Assembly (NCBI GenBank): GCA_964487255.1
Contig: CAZAQV010000030.1
Span: 1 to 64,000 of the forward strand
Direction: 5' to 3'
From: CAZAQV01 sp964487255
GTDB taxonomy: Bacteria; Myxococcota_A; Polyangia; Polyangiales; CAZAQV01
DNA length: 64,000 bases
Shown piece after piece: positions 40,268 to 48,508 of the stretch (position 1 is its first letter; every line of letters starts with the position of its first letter). Position numbers and translations under genes: made by a program. The notes under the pieces were generated by a model that saw only the letters and a program-made list of their open reading frames with translations, did no database searches and was not told where the DNA came from.

Positions 40268-42090
40268 TAGTGGTTGTGGCTGCGCTCGGGCAGGTACTCC
40301 CAATGCCACGGTTCGCTCGCCACCGTTTCGTAGAAGTCAAACTTGTGTGCGTTTGCGGCAAGCCATTTGTACTCGGCAGACGTGTAACTCGCATGGGTTT
40401 GAATGTCGATCGCCTCACCGCTCTGATGGTTGCTATGCCCAGGTCTCGCAGCCAAATTTCCGTTGTTGCACTGGCCAGTTCGGTAGCAGTTGTAGAGATA
40501 TTCTTGTTTCTCCATAGACCGATGACCACTTACTAGCCGCAACCTAACACCGTCCGCTGCAGCGGCTTGCTGCATTTCGCCATAAGCTTGTGCTGTCTTG
40601 ACTTCGACATCATAGCCCTCGACCTCCATCACGCGAATCGTTGTTGGCACACCATCGGAGTAAGCCAAGACCTCGCGCCCAGGATGCTGTAGGAAAGCTT
40701 CGACGGCGGCCGTGTCGTTGACGTCAGGGCCGACGGGCTTGAGTTCGCCTTCGAGTTGAAGTTCTGGCATCACGATGCTCGCACCGTTCTCATGTTGCTC
40801 CTCGGCTCGCTCTGCGTCACGGGTCTCGATGCGCTCCAAACGCGTGTCGATATCCGCGAGCTGTTCTTGGAGCGCCAGATACTCGGACATATCGGCTCCA
40901 CTCTCCTTGAGGCCCTTGATCTGCTCCACCAGTTCTGCCCGTTTTGACTGCAGGTTGGTAAACCGTTCGCGGTCTGCCTCGCGGCTTTCGTGCGTTTCGG
41001 AAAGCTTCTGAACCTCGTTGACATACGCGGTCAGGTAGCCGTCCTGCCGCAGGATTCCTTCCGATGCGATCAGACTCAGGATTGTTTCGTTGAAACCCAA
41101 CTCGTTGTCAAAGTTGGGCGTTTGCGCGTCGCGCATCGCCTCATCGCGGCTCTCCAAACGCGTGAGGGTTTCCTCAAGCTCTTCGCGCAGAATCTCTCTC
41201 TCCGCGCCCGTAAGATCCTTGTTTCCATCGAGTGCTTCGAGATGTCCTTCGACCGCTTCCATGGCCAAGTAGAGCTCACCTCGCAGCTCCGCGAGCTCTT
41301 CGTAGCCATAACCGCTGTAGTCTTGATTCTGGATCTCCTCGCGCATGAAACCGTTCATACCGGCAAAGTCGTTGCCAGGTCTCATGAGGCCGAAGGCCAT
41401 ACGCGCGATCTCTTCGCCTTCGGCATTGGTCAAAAGCGCGGTCGCAAAATTCTGAAAGTCCGTCACGAGTTGCTCGCGCGGGCGGCCCGGATCGGGATCG
41501 CCGGCTGCAGCCTGCTGACTTGCGCCAGCCTGGTCACTACTAGCAGTGTTTCCGCCACCGCTGTCACCCGCCGCGTCGCTGCCGTGGTTGTGGTTGTCAC
41601 CGCCGTTAGCGTTGCCGACACCGCCGCCATTGGCATTGCTGCCACCGTCGCTACCGCTACCACGGTTGCTGCCAACTACTTTGCCTGCTGGCCCAGAGAC
41701 GTTGTAGATGTCGCTCGGCGCACCCATGTTGATCAACGCACCGCGGTCGTCCGAGGTCGTCGAAATCATCAGGTTGCCACCCGCTTCCGAGATTGTGCAG
41801 GTAATGCCATTACCGGTGCAGAAAGCTTCGACGTAGGCCTCGGCCCGTTCGCGCCCAGCGGCGTTATTGCTGTAATGGATGAGCGAAGTATCGGCGTGAC
41901 TCTGTGAGCCCAACACGGGCTCTTCGCCCTGCACCTCACCGATCAGGTTCTCTTCGAGCGCGCCGCCAAGACTTTGCAATCCGCCCAAGGCGACCAGCGC
42001 CACGAGGCCAAGCAGGGACATACTTTGAAAGCTCGCCAACCCAGCGGTCCGGCGACGCGCGACTTCGTGTAGGGGAGGGGACAGCATCAT
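40267..42090 (-). CDS. Pilin-like N-terminus fused to VanY-type DD-carboxypeptidase
   Basis: About 607 residues. The N-terminus RRRTAGLASFQSMSLLGLVALVALGGLQSLGGAL resembles a type IVb (Flp) pilin signal: Gly at -1 and a hydrophobic stalk, though Gln replaces the usual Glu5. After a Gly/Asn/Ser/Asp linker (about 145-205) comes a coiled-coil-rich middle (LRGELYLAMEAVEGHLEALDGNKDLTGAEREILREEL, about 260-440). The C-terminal VanY domain has GHRSMEKQEYLYN, ARPGHSNHQSGEAIDI (zinc His and Asp) and SEPWHWEY (zinc His). It trims peptidoglycan stem peptides. The stop codon lies in a MITE end. Confidence 0.75.
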   Translation of the reverse strand: MMLSPPLHEVARRRTAGLASFQSMSLLGLVALVALGGLQSLGGALEENLIGEVQGEEPVLGSQSHADTSLIHYSNNAAGRERAEAYVEAFCTGNGITCTISEAGGNLMISTTSDDRGALINMGAPSDIYNVSGPAGKVVGSNRGSGSDGGSNANGGGVGNANGGDNHNHGSDAAGDSGGGNTASSDQAGASQQAAAGDPDPGRPREQLVTDFQNFATALLTNAEGEEIARMAFGLMRPGNDFAGMNGFMREEIQNQDYSGYGYEELAELRGELYLAMEAVEGHLEALDGNKDLTGAEREILREELEETLTRLESRDEAMRDAQTPNFDNELGFNETILSLIASEGILRQDGYLTAYVNEVQKLSETHESREADRERFTNLQSKRAELVEQIKGLKESGADMSEYLALQEQLADIDTRLERIETRDAERAEEQHENGASIVMPELQLEGELKPVGPDVNDTAAVEAFLQHPGREVLAYSDGVPTTIRVMEVEGYDVEVKTAQAYGEMQQAAAADGVRLRLVSGHRSMEKQEYLYNCYRTGQCNNGNLAARPGHSNHQSGEAIDIQTHASYTSAEYKWLAANAHKFDFYETVASEPWHWEYLPERSHNH

Positions 42091-42278
42091 CAACAACCAA
42101 TCACCAGTTGTGCAAGGCTCGGACCAAGATCAATTCCGAGTAATTTCATTGCCAAACAGGGCCTGATCGGGGGCTGCGTACCCCAGGCCGGAACCTAACC
42201 CGCTCCGAAACCTCACCTAACCACACTTGGAGAATGCCTCAGACGGCGTTTCACTCGAAAGCCACAGGGACTCGTTAG
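42091..42278. other. Intergenic region
   Basis: Leader of the VanY gene on the minus strand; nothing else recognised. Confidence 0.35.
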
Positions 42279-42413
42279 GTGGCGATGGAGTTGTGTGGCA
42301 CAGCCATCTTTGATCTCGAAAATGACGGGTACTTGGACGTATTCATCACGGGCGGGCCAGGCCAACACGGCACACGACCGGCATGCGTTCGTCTCGACCC
42401 TGGCCCGCTCTAA
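42279..42413 (+). pseudogene. FG-GAP/VCBS repeat fragment
   Basis: In one frame CGTAIFDLENDGYLDVFITGGPGQHGTR matches a single FG-GAP (VCBS) repeat, DLxxDGxLDVFxTG, with its calcium-type Asp pattern. It is bounded by TAG at 42276 and TAA at 42411, with no further repeats. It is the leftover of a much larger surface protein gene, 19 bp before the oxygenase start. Confidence 0.5.
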
Positions 42414-42431
42414 GCGTATGGCTGCCCAATC

Positions 42432-43430
42432 ATGGTCGAAGAACTGCACATTCGACAGCCGCCTGGCTACGCCTGGCTCGAAGATGAACCGACATACAAT
42501 CCGGCCGTTCACCTACAGCTGGAAAGACCTGAGCGGACTTGGAGCCTGACCGACTTTGGGTACTCGGAGCAGCAACTTCACTTTTTTCACTTCCCACTCG
42601 CTATCACCTCCCCCTTCCGTATGCTCTCCGCCGAGGGTCTCGCGGCGATGCGGGCGACCGTCCAGAGACTCGCCGCACACGCTTCGAGCTCCAACCGTAT
42701 TGCCAACTTCGTGCGCGGAGGGGTCTATCGTTCGCGCTTCTTGCGTGACTTCTGCCAGTGCCAAGTGATCTCCGACTTCGTGGGCGATTTGGCCGGCGCG
42801 CCGATCTTGCCGCACACGATGCCGCTCTACCAAGGGCACATCAACCTCATGCCCGCCGAGCAGGCGCGAGACGTCGACAAGTGGCACACCGACACGGTGG
42901 CCCTCGACTACGTGCTCATGCTGACCGACCCCAAGACTTTTGAGGGTGGCACCTTCGAGTACATTCCGATGACCAAAGAAGCGGCAATATCGTCTCTTTC
43001 CAGTCCGAAAAAGTACGAGAGTGAGACCATCAAAGTGGCGTATCCGGAAGCCGGCTACGCAGTGCTGCAGCAGGGCAACATGGTCGTGCACCGCGCCACG
43101 CGAGTTACCCAGGGTACGGAAAGAACAGCGCTGGTTCAAAGCTATGTTCCGGCAGACCTCGATCGCTACGACGTCTCGCGCCTCAATGATTGCCGTCCTA
43201 TTGACCCGCCCGAGGTTCTCTACACCGAGTGGGCTCGACACAAGGCCCACCTGTCACGCCGAAAACTCGGGCGTCTCATCGACGAACTCGACTTCACCGA
43301 AGACCGAGAAGACATCTGCCGTCAACTCCGCGAGGCGATTTTTGATGTCGAACGCGCCATCGTCGAGATCCTCGACACCTCTCCAGTTCAGCTTACCCAC
43401 TACGGCCGCGACGGGCTTACGAATCGATGA
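42432..43430 (+). CDS. Fe(II)/2-oxoglutarate oxygenase-like protein
   Basis: A 332-residue protein. VDKWHTDTVALDYVLMLTDPKTFEGGTFEYIPMT supplies the HxD of the iron site (HTD), and YAVLQQGNMVVHRATRV the distal His about 70 residues later. The Arg in RATRV or TERTALVQSY could bind 2-oxoglutarate, as in PhyH-like and prolyl-hydroxylase-like dioxygenases. The C-terminal 60 residues are helical and charged. The family is not certain. The gene lies between the FG-GAP fragment and the convergent PhnD-like gene, which its stop overlaps by 14 bp. Confidence 0.6.
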   Translation: MVEELHIRQPPGYAWLEDEPTYNPAVHLQLERPERTWSLTDFGYSEQQLHFFHFPLAITSPFRMLSAEGLAAMRATVQRLAAHASSSNRIANFVRGGVYRSRFLRDFCQCQVISDFVGDLAGAPILPHTMPLYQGHINLMPAEQARDVDKWHTDTVALDYVLMLTDPKTFEGGTFEYIPMTKEAAISSLSSPKKYESETIKVAYPEAGYAVLQQGNMVVHRATRVTQGTERTALVQSYVPADLDRYDVSRLNDCRPIDPPEVLYTEWARHKAHLSRRKLGRLIDELDFTEDREDICRQLREAIFDVERAIVEILDTSPVQLTHYGRDGLTNR

Positions 43431-44187
43431 GGGAACCCCACCCGCGCGACGCCGCATCGTCTCGACGCCGGGTAAGTTCGGCGTAGTCGAGATCGGTCGT
43501 CCACTGCTGCCAGCCTACGATGGATGCTTCCGGCAGCCGCAGAAGACACTCAAGCGCCTCGAGCAGCTTGGCCCGCCGCGACGCGAACTCTGCCCGAACA
43601 ACGATCGGTAGGCCTGGCACCGCTTCGGTCTTGTCGAGCACGCGCACTCGCTGGCAGACCTCAGGCTCGGTTTGGCTGAGCAGATAAAATGACACCGCAT
43701 CGATCGCTGCCAGTTGCGCCTCGCCCTCTGCCACGGCACGGACGCTGCTGGCGTGGGCCCCGGTTGCAAGCACCTGAGCGGGCTTTTGGGGCGTCAAACC
43801 GCCCCGAGCCAGGTGTTGCAAGAGCGCGTGGTGACCCGACTGCGACATCGATTCGCTCACCGCGACAACGCCGTGCCGGAGCTCGTCGAGCGTCCGAACG
43901 TCATCGCGCCCGGCGATCAGCACACTTCGATAGTGCCCCGGCGGGACATCGGGTAACTGCCGAAAGCTCGGGGTCGCCAACACCACCCAGGCACCTCGCA
44001 GCTGGTGCTGGAAAGGAAAACCGCATACCTGGGTCAACACGAGTGCAGGGTCATCCGGGAGCTGGGTGTCGACGTACGCAACCTCCAACCCCAATATCTC
44101 ACTCGCCCGACGCGCGAGTTGCGACCCCAGCCGGGCGTAGGCTTCTCTGGCCGCGCCGATTTGGTACATCGGCAGACTCAATTTCAT
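43417..44187 (-). CDS. PhnD-like periplasmic-binding-fold protein
   Basis: About 256 residues with the phosphonate/phosphite-binding PhnD pattern (LPMYQIGAAREAYARLGSQLARRASEIL...DDPALVLTQVCGFPFQ, GRDDVRTLDELRHGVVAVSESMSQSGHHALLQHLARGGL, ATGAHASSVRAVAEGEAQLAAIDAVSFYLL). There is no signal peptide and no ABC transporter permease or ATPase next to it, so a cytosolic ligand-binding role is likelier than transport. I start at ATG 44187; the longer start at 44199 would share bases with the ATG of the divergent desaturase. Confidence 0.7.
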   Translation of the reverse strand: MKLSLPMYQIGAAREAYARLGSQLARRASEILGLEVAYVDTQLPDDPALVLTQVCGFPFQHQLRGAWVVLATPSFRQLPDVPPGHYRSVLIAGRDDVRTLDELRHGVVAVSESMSQSGHHALLQHLARGGLTPQKPAQVLATGAHASSVRAVAEGEAQLAAIDAVSFYLLSQTEPEVCQRVRVLDKTEAVPGLPIVVRAEFASRRAKLLEALECLLRLPEASIVGWQQWTTDLDYAELTRRRDDAASRGWGSLIDS

Positions 44188-44197
44188 CGGAGATGAC

Positions 44198-45151
44198 ATG
44201 TCGGTGTTTTACGCAGAGCGGCAAGAAAGCTTGGACGGATTCAGTTTTCGGCGCCAGAATAGGAGCGTGGCACAAGGGCGTAAATGGGAACTTCCCACCC
44301 TCGCCATCTCCGCGCTCGTATACGCGGGGTGGTTCGGTTACATTCTCGCGTTTCGCGAGATGCACTGGCTTGTGCGTCCCATCCTTGGTGGTGTGCTGGT
44401 CGCGCTTCACGGCTCACTTCAGCACGAGTGCATCCACGGTCACCCCACACCCTACACATGGCTCAATGACTTAATCGCCACGCCACCGCTGATCGTGTTC
44501 TACCCGTACAACCTGTACAAGCGCTCGCACGAAGTGCACCACCAAACCCGCAACCTCACGGCCCCCGTGGAGGACACCGAGTCGTACTACGTGACCGAAG
44601 CGAAGTGGAATGCGATGAGCCCGGCAACAAAGCTTTGGTACCGCAGCCAGCAAACGTTGCTTGGCCGCATGTTCCTCGGCCCCATCTTGTCGTTCTGGGC
44701 ACCCTTTCGCGGCCCGACAACCGGCATTAGAACCAACAAGCTATCGTGGTCGTTGCATCTGCCAATGGCACTCGCGGTGCTCTACTTTGCATGGTGGGCC
44801 GGCAATATCGCTCCCTGGGAGTACCTACTGTGCGCCTCGTACACCGGCATGTCACTCACGCTCGTGCGTTCGTTCATCGAGCACCGACCCGCCGATACGC
44901 ACGCAGCTCGCAGTGCAATCGTCGAAAGCCGAGGGCCACTTGGCTTGCTCTTTCTCTACAACGGTTTTCACGCAGTCCACCACGCCAAGCCCGACATGCC
45001 TTGGTACGACATCCCCCGGTGGTATCGGGACAACCGCGAGTTGGTGCTTGAGAAAAATGGCGGCTTCGTGTTTCGAAGCTACGGTGAGGTGTTCGCTCGC
45101 TATTTCTTACGTGCCAAGGATCGCGGTGTGCTGCCCACATCGCGCAGCTAG
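44198..45151 (+). CDS. Membrane fatty-acid desaturase/hydroxylase
   Basis: A 317-residue membrane protein with three His boxes of the desaturase superfamily: HECIHGH (about 76-82), HEVHHQ (112-117) and HAVHH (about 263-267), which bind two irons. Hydrophobic stretches flank them (LPTLAISALVYAGWFGYILAF, LHLPMALAVLYFAWW). It inserts a double bond or hydroxyl into acyl chains or related lipids. The ATG at 44198 sits in the palindrome GACATGTC, so the 5' leader lies inside the divergent gene. Confidence 0.88.
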   Translation: MSVFYAERQESLDGFSFRRQNRSVAQGRKWELPTLAISALVYAGWFGYILAFREMHWLVRPILGGVLVALHGSLQHECIHGHPTPYTWLNDLIATPPLIVFYPYNLYKRSHEVHHQTRNLTAPVEDTESYYVTEAKWNAMSPATKLWYRSQQTLLGRMFLGPILSFWAPFRGPTTGIRTNKLSWSLHLPMALAVLYFAWWAGNIAPWEYLLCASYTGMSLTLVRSFIEHRPADTHAARSAIVESRGPLGLLFLYNGFHAVHHAKPDMPWYDIPRWYRDNRELVLEKNGGFVFRSYGEVFARYFLRAKDRGVLPTSRS

Positions 45152-45200
45152 AATACACGTAACACTTGTCGCGATTCGACGATGCCCCTAGCGTTGCGTG

Positions 45201-45890
45201 ATGGCGGCAAACATCCAGAAGGTTTGCGACAACGTGTGGCGCGTTCAGTCGCACATCCAAATGCTACCTGCATTTGGCCTTCCGCTCACCACGGCGGTCG
45301 TCGGGACGCCGGCAGGCTTGGTGCTGCATTCGCCGGTACGGTTCGACGACACGTTGGCTGAGCAGATCACGGCCCTGGGCGATCCATGCGCTATCGTGGC
45401 GCCCAATCTCTTCCATCACTTGTACGCGGCAGGTGCCAGGGAGCACTTCCCCGACGCGACAGTGTTCGGACCGGAGAAACTGGCAAGGAAGAACAAGAAA
45501 CTTCGAGACCTTACGCCACTTGAGACCACGGACGCGCCCTGGACGAAGCACCTGGAACCGATTCGCATCGAGGGTATTCCCTCGGTGCGTGAGTTCGCTT
45601 TTTTCCACCACGCGAGCGGGACGCTGCTCGTCACCGACCTCGTCTTCAATGTAAACCATGGGGACGGCTGGATTTCAAAACTCTACCTGCGTTGGTCGGG
45701 TGCACTGGGAACGCCCATGCAGACGAAAATTTGGCGTTGGATCACCAAAGACCGACGCGCAGCGGGCCGGTCACTCGAACGCATCCTGGAACTGGACATC
45801 CAACGTGTCATCGTCGGTCACGGCGATGTAATCGAACGCGATGCGAAAATGAAGCTGCGCCACGCATGCGCTTGGATGCTTAGTGAGTAG
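45201..45890 (+). CDS. DUF4336 metallo-hydrolase-like protein
   Basis: A 229-residue protein (ATG 45201 just after an in-frame GTG). VWRVQSHIQMLPAFGLPLTTAVVGTPAGLVLHSPVRFDDTLAEQI, APNLFHHLYAAGAREHFPDATVFGP, FFHHASGTLLVTDLVFN and RVIVGHGDVI are the DUF4336 pattern, a distant metallo-beta-lactamase fold in which HH, D and H replace the usual HxHxDH. Function unknown. It follows the desaturase by about 50 bp on the same strand and may belong to the same lipid-related unit. Confidence 0.8.
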   Translation: MAANIQKVCDNVWRVQSHIQMLPAFGLPLTTAVVGTPAGLVLHSPVRFDDTLAEQITALGDPCAIVAPNLFHHLYAAGAREHFPDATVFGPEKLARKNKKLRDLTPLETTDAPWTKHLEPIRIEGIPSVREFAFFHHASGTLLVTDLVFNVNHGDGWISKLYLRWSGALGTPMQTKIWRWITKDRRAAGRSLERILELDIQRVIVGHGDVIERDAKMKLRHACAWMLSE

Positions 45891-45903
45891 CGGCGCCTGG
45901 TCC

Positions 45904-46710
45904 TCAAAAGTGAGCGTCGATCGCTGCCGCCACGCCGTGCTCGTCGTTACTGGCGACCACGCGGTATCGCTCCAGCAGCGGAGGTGGTGCGTTGGCAACA
46001 ATATAGCTATGCGCGACCCAATCTAGAAAGTCGATGTCGTTGTAGTCATTGCCAACGCCAACAATTTCGTGCGCGCCAACACCCCAGCGCTCGGCCAAGC
46101 GACGACATGCCGTAGCCTTGCCAACATTCGGCGCAAGCAGCTGAATCCACAGAGACTGATGGTCGATAGGGGAGGTGGCGTGAATCACGGAGATGTCTGG
46201 AAAGGTTTGACGCGCCCAGCACAGAAGCGAGATTTCGTCGGGGTCTTCAATGAGGAGAATCTCGATACTCTCGCGCACCGACTCGTCGCTGCGCCATGGG
46301 CGAACGGCGCTACCGTAGTGCTCAATCCTGCGGTCAAAGTCGGCAGCGCCACGTGTTTCGGAACGTCGCGCCGCAAACGTGCCGTCCGATGGGTCTGGCG
46401 GATGCAACATGAAGCCGATATCCCGCGCGAGCAGCTCGTCCAAGATTGTTCTGACTTGCTGTTCTGCAATCCGCTCAAGCGACAGTATCTCATCGCGCTG
46501 CCACTCAACGATGCCCGCACCGGTCGAGAAGGCGACCGCATCAAAAGGAGCGTCCGGCTGCAGAACTTCACGAACGCTGCCCAAGGAGCGCCCCGTGGCT
46601 GCCACGACGCGCCCTCCGGCCGCGCGTACACGCTCCAAGGCCCGGTTGTTTTCGGAGCTGACGGATCGATCGGAGTCGAGCAGCGTGCCATCGAGATCTA
46701 CGACCACCAT
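45904..46710 (-). CDS. Cof-type HAD-IIB phosphatase
   Basis: About 268 residues. Motif I is VVVDLDGTLLDSD at the very start (ATG 46710; GTG 46725 or 46740 possible). AATGRSLGSV is motif II, LLAPNVGKATACRRLAERWGV the Lys motif III, and VGVGNDYNDIDFLDWV motif IV, with the Cof-type C2B cap between. Such enzymes dephosphorylate sugar or nucleotide phosphates; the exact substrate is unknown. It converges with the DUF4336 gene (13 bp apart) and diverges from the esterase. Confidence 0.88.
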   Translation of the reverse strand: MVVVDLDGTLLDSDRSVSSENNRALERVRAAGGRVVAATGRSLGSVREVLQPDAPFDAVAFSTGAGIVEWQRDEILSLERIAEQQVRTILDELLARDIGFMLHPPDPSDGTFAARRSETRGAADFDRRIEHYGSAVRPWRSDESVRESIEILLIEDPDEISLLCWARQTFPDISVIHATSPIDHQSLWIQLLAPNVGKATACRRLAERWGVGAHEIVGVGNDYNDIDFLDWVAHSYIVANAPPPLLERYRVVASNDEHGVAAAIDAHF

Positions 46711-46799
46711 CTTCGCGCTGCTCACGTCGCTTTGTACCACGCCCGTACGCAACGTGAGAGCCCCATGGACATCGTCTCGCTGGGACCTACGTTCACCGG

Positions 46800-47675
46800 G
46801 TGGATCGACCGTATCCCCTGCTCTACCTCGTAGCCATCTCGCTGGCAGCGGCGTGCGGAGGCGAGAAGCGCACGATACGCGCCCGGGTCGCAAGTGCCGC
46901 GATGGGCGTTCCAATGGACTACGCGACCTACCTGCCGCCCAACTTTCGAAAAGACGAACAGCTACCGCTCTTCGTGTTCTTGCACGGGGGTGGCGACTCT
47001 CCCGGTTCGTTCGACAAACACGGGCTTTCACGCATGCTCGACCGAGCCATCCATGCAGGCCGCGTCCCACGCGCCGTCATCGTGATCCCTGAAGGTCACA
47101 ACGGCATGTGGGCAAACTGGCACGACGGCACGCGACGCTACGAGGACTGGGTTATCAAAGAAGTCTTGCCGCTCGCGCAGGCACGTTTCGGGACAGGCCC
47201 ATGCCCCGAGGGTTGCCACCTCATGGGTGTATCGATGGGCGGCTCGGGATCGATGCGCTTTTTCTTGCACCACCGCGACCTCTTTGCCTCGGTGGCGATC
47301 ATCAGCGCCCCCATGTTCAACACTCAGCAAATGATCGACTTCTCGAACGACCCGCTGTTTCGAATCGTGATTCCTTTTCACCGAATCTTCGGTCCCGGAA
47401 AACCGCGCTCCTATGTGCAAAAGGACGACCCCTATTTGCAACTAAAGAGCAAAAGAGACCTCATGGGTACGAAGCTCTTCTTGGCGTGGGGTACGAACGA
47501 CCGCGACATGCTCCGCCCCCTCAACGAGCGTTTTCGCGCACACCTCACCGCCCACCGCATTCCGCACGGGTACGAGCTCTACGAAGGCAACCACAGTTGG
47601 AAGAGCTGGAACCCGGTGATCTTGCGAATCCTAGCAGCCCAGCTCGACCCAACCCCCTATCCACTCGCGGACTAG
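46800..47675 (+). CDS. Esterase-D-family lipoprotein
   Basis: A 291-residue lipoprotein, GTG start, signal peptide VAISLAAAC (Cys19). The alpha/beta-hydrolase fold has LFVFLHGGGDSPGSF, VIVIPEGHNGMWANWHDG, nucleophile elbow GVSMGGSGS, LAWGTNDRDML (Asp) and YEGNHSWKSW (His), matching esterase D/putative tannase-feruloyl type. It would hydrolyse an ester in the periplasm or at the cell surface. It is not close in sequence to the tandem hydrolases at 35976-37851, although the fold is shared. Confidence 0.82.
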   Translation: MDRPYPLLYLVAISLAAACGGEKRTIRARVASAAMGVPMDYATYLPPNFRKDEQLPLFVFLHGGGDSPGSFDKHGLSRMLDRAIHAGRVPRAVIVIPEGHNGMWANWHDGTRRYEDWVIKEVLPLAQARFGTGPCPEGCHLMGVSMGGSGSMRFFLHHRDLFASVAIISAPMFNTQQMIDFSNDPLFRIVIPFHRIFGPGKPRSYVQKDDPYLQLKSKRDLMGTKLFLAWGTNDRDMLRPLNERFRAHLTAHRIPHGYELYEGNHSWKSWNPVILRILAAQLDPTPYPLAD

Positions 47676-47684
47676 AGGCGTCGC

Positions 47685-48497
47685 CTAACTGCCAGAGCCT
47701 TCAAGCGCTGACAGATCGGGAAGTTCGTCAAGGTTCGGCAAGAGCGCAATCTCGATACGGCGATTCTGAGCGCGGGTTTCTTTACTGTCGTTCGATGCAA
47801 CCGGCTGCGTGTCCGCATAGCCTGCGGCGGAAATACGCGTGGGGGATAGCCCATTTTCAGTTAGGATTTTGAGCACATCGACGGCGCGCGCTGCTGAAAG
47901 CTCCCAGTTGGAAGGAAAGCGCGGCGTCTTGATGGGCACGTTGTCGGTGTGCCCACCAACCTGAAACTCGCGGTTTTTGACGCTCTTGAGGATGGGCGCG
48001 AGCTCCGCGAGCAGCGCCTTGCCCGCGTCTTTGACATCCGCTTTGCCGCTGTCAAAAAGAACGGCTTCACGCAGCTCGACCACCATACGGTTTCGAACGA
48101 TGCGGACCCGCAGCTTGCCCGAGTCGATCATCGATTTTAGCTTCGAAAGCATGGAGCGAAACTCGCTCAAACGCGCTTGATTTTGGCGTTCTTTTTCGCG
48201 GAGCTCATCGAGCGCTTTCTTCATCTCGTCGATCTTCGACTGTGAGTGTTGCGCATCGGCCGAAATGCTGGCAACGAGTGTCTCCAAGTTCTTGATCTCG
48301 GCTTGCGCGTCGGCAAGCTCCTTTTCTCGGGTCGCAAGCGCTTCTTTGCACTCGTTGCGTTCCTGGTCGCAGACCGCCCCTTGCTCTTCGAGCTCGGCGA
48401 TTCTGGCATCGCGAGCGTCGAGGTCCTTTTGAGACGGCCCACACGCGACAACGACGAGAGCGGCGCAAGCGAGTACGAAATGTCTAATCCCTGTCAT
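47685..48497 (-). CDS. OmpA-family lipoprotein with coiled coil
   Basis: About 270 residues from ATG 48497. Lipobox ALVVVAC (Cys18) is followed by a long coiled coil (about 25-120: ELEEQGAVCDQERNECKEALATREKELADAQAEIKNLETLV) that could span the periplasm. The OmpA/MotB domain (about 145-255) has LFDSGKADVKDAGKALLAEL, VGGHTDNVPIKTPRFPSNWELSAARAVDVL and RAQNRRIEI, with Asp and Arg for peptidoglycan binding. It is immediately downstream of, and overlapping or nearly so with, the CPBP protease gene (about 11 bp), so they are co-transcribed. Confidence 0.85.
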   Translation of the reverse strand: MTGIRHFVLACAALVVVACGPSQKDLDARDARIAELEEQGAVCDQERNECKEALATREKELADAQAEIKNLETLVASISADAQHSQSKIDEMKKALDELREKERQNQARLSEFRSMLSKLKSMIDSGKLRVRIVRNRMVVELREAVLFDSGKADVKDAGKALLAELAPILKSVKNREFQVGGHTDNVPIKTPRFPSNWELSAARAVDVLKILTENGLSPTRISAAGYADTQPVASNDSKETRAQNRRIEIALLPNLDELPDLSALEGSGS

Positions 48498-48508
48498 TGT
48501 CGCGCACT

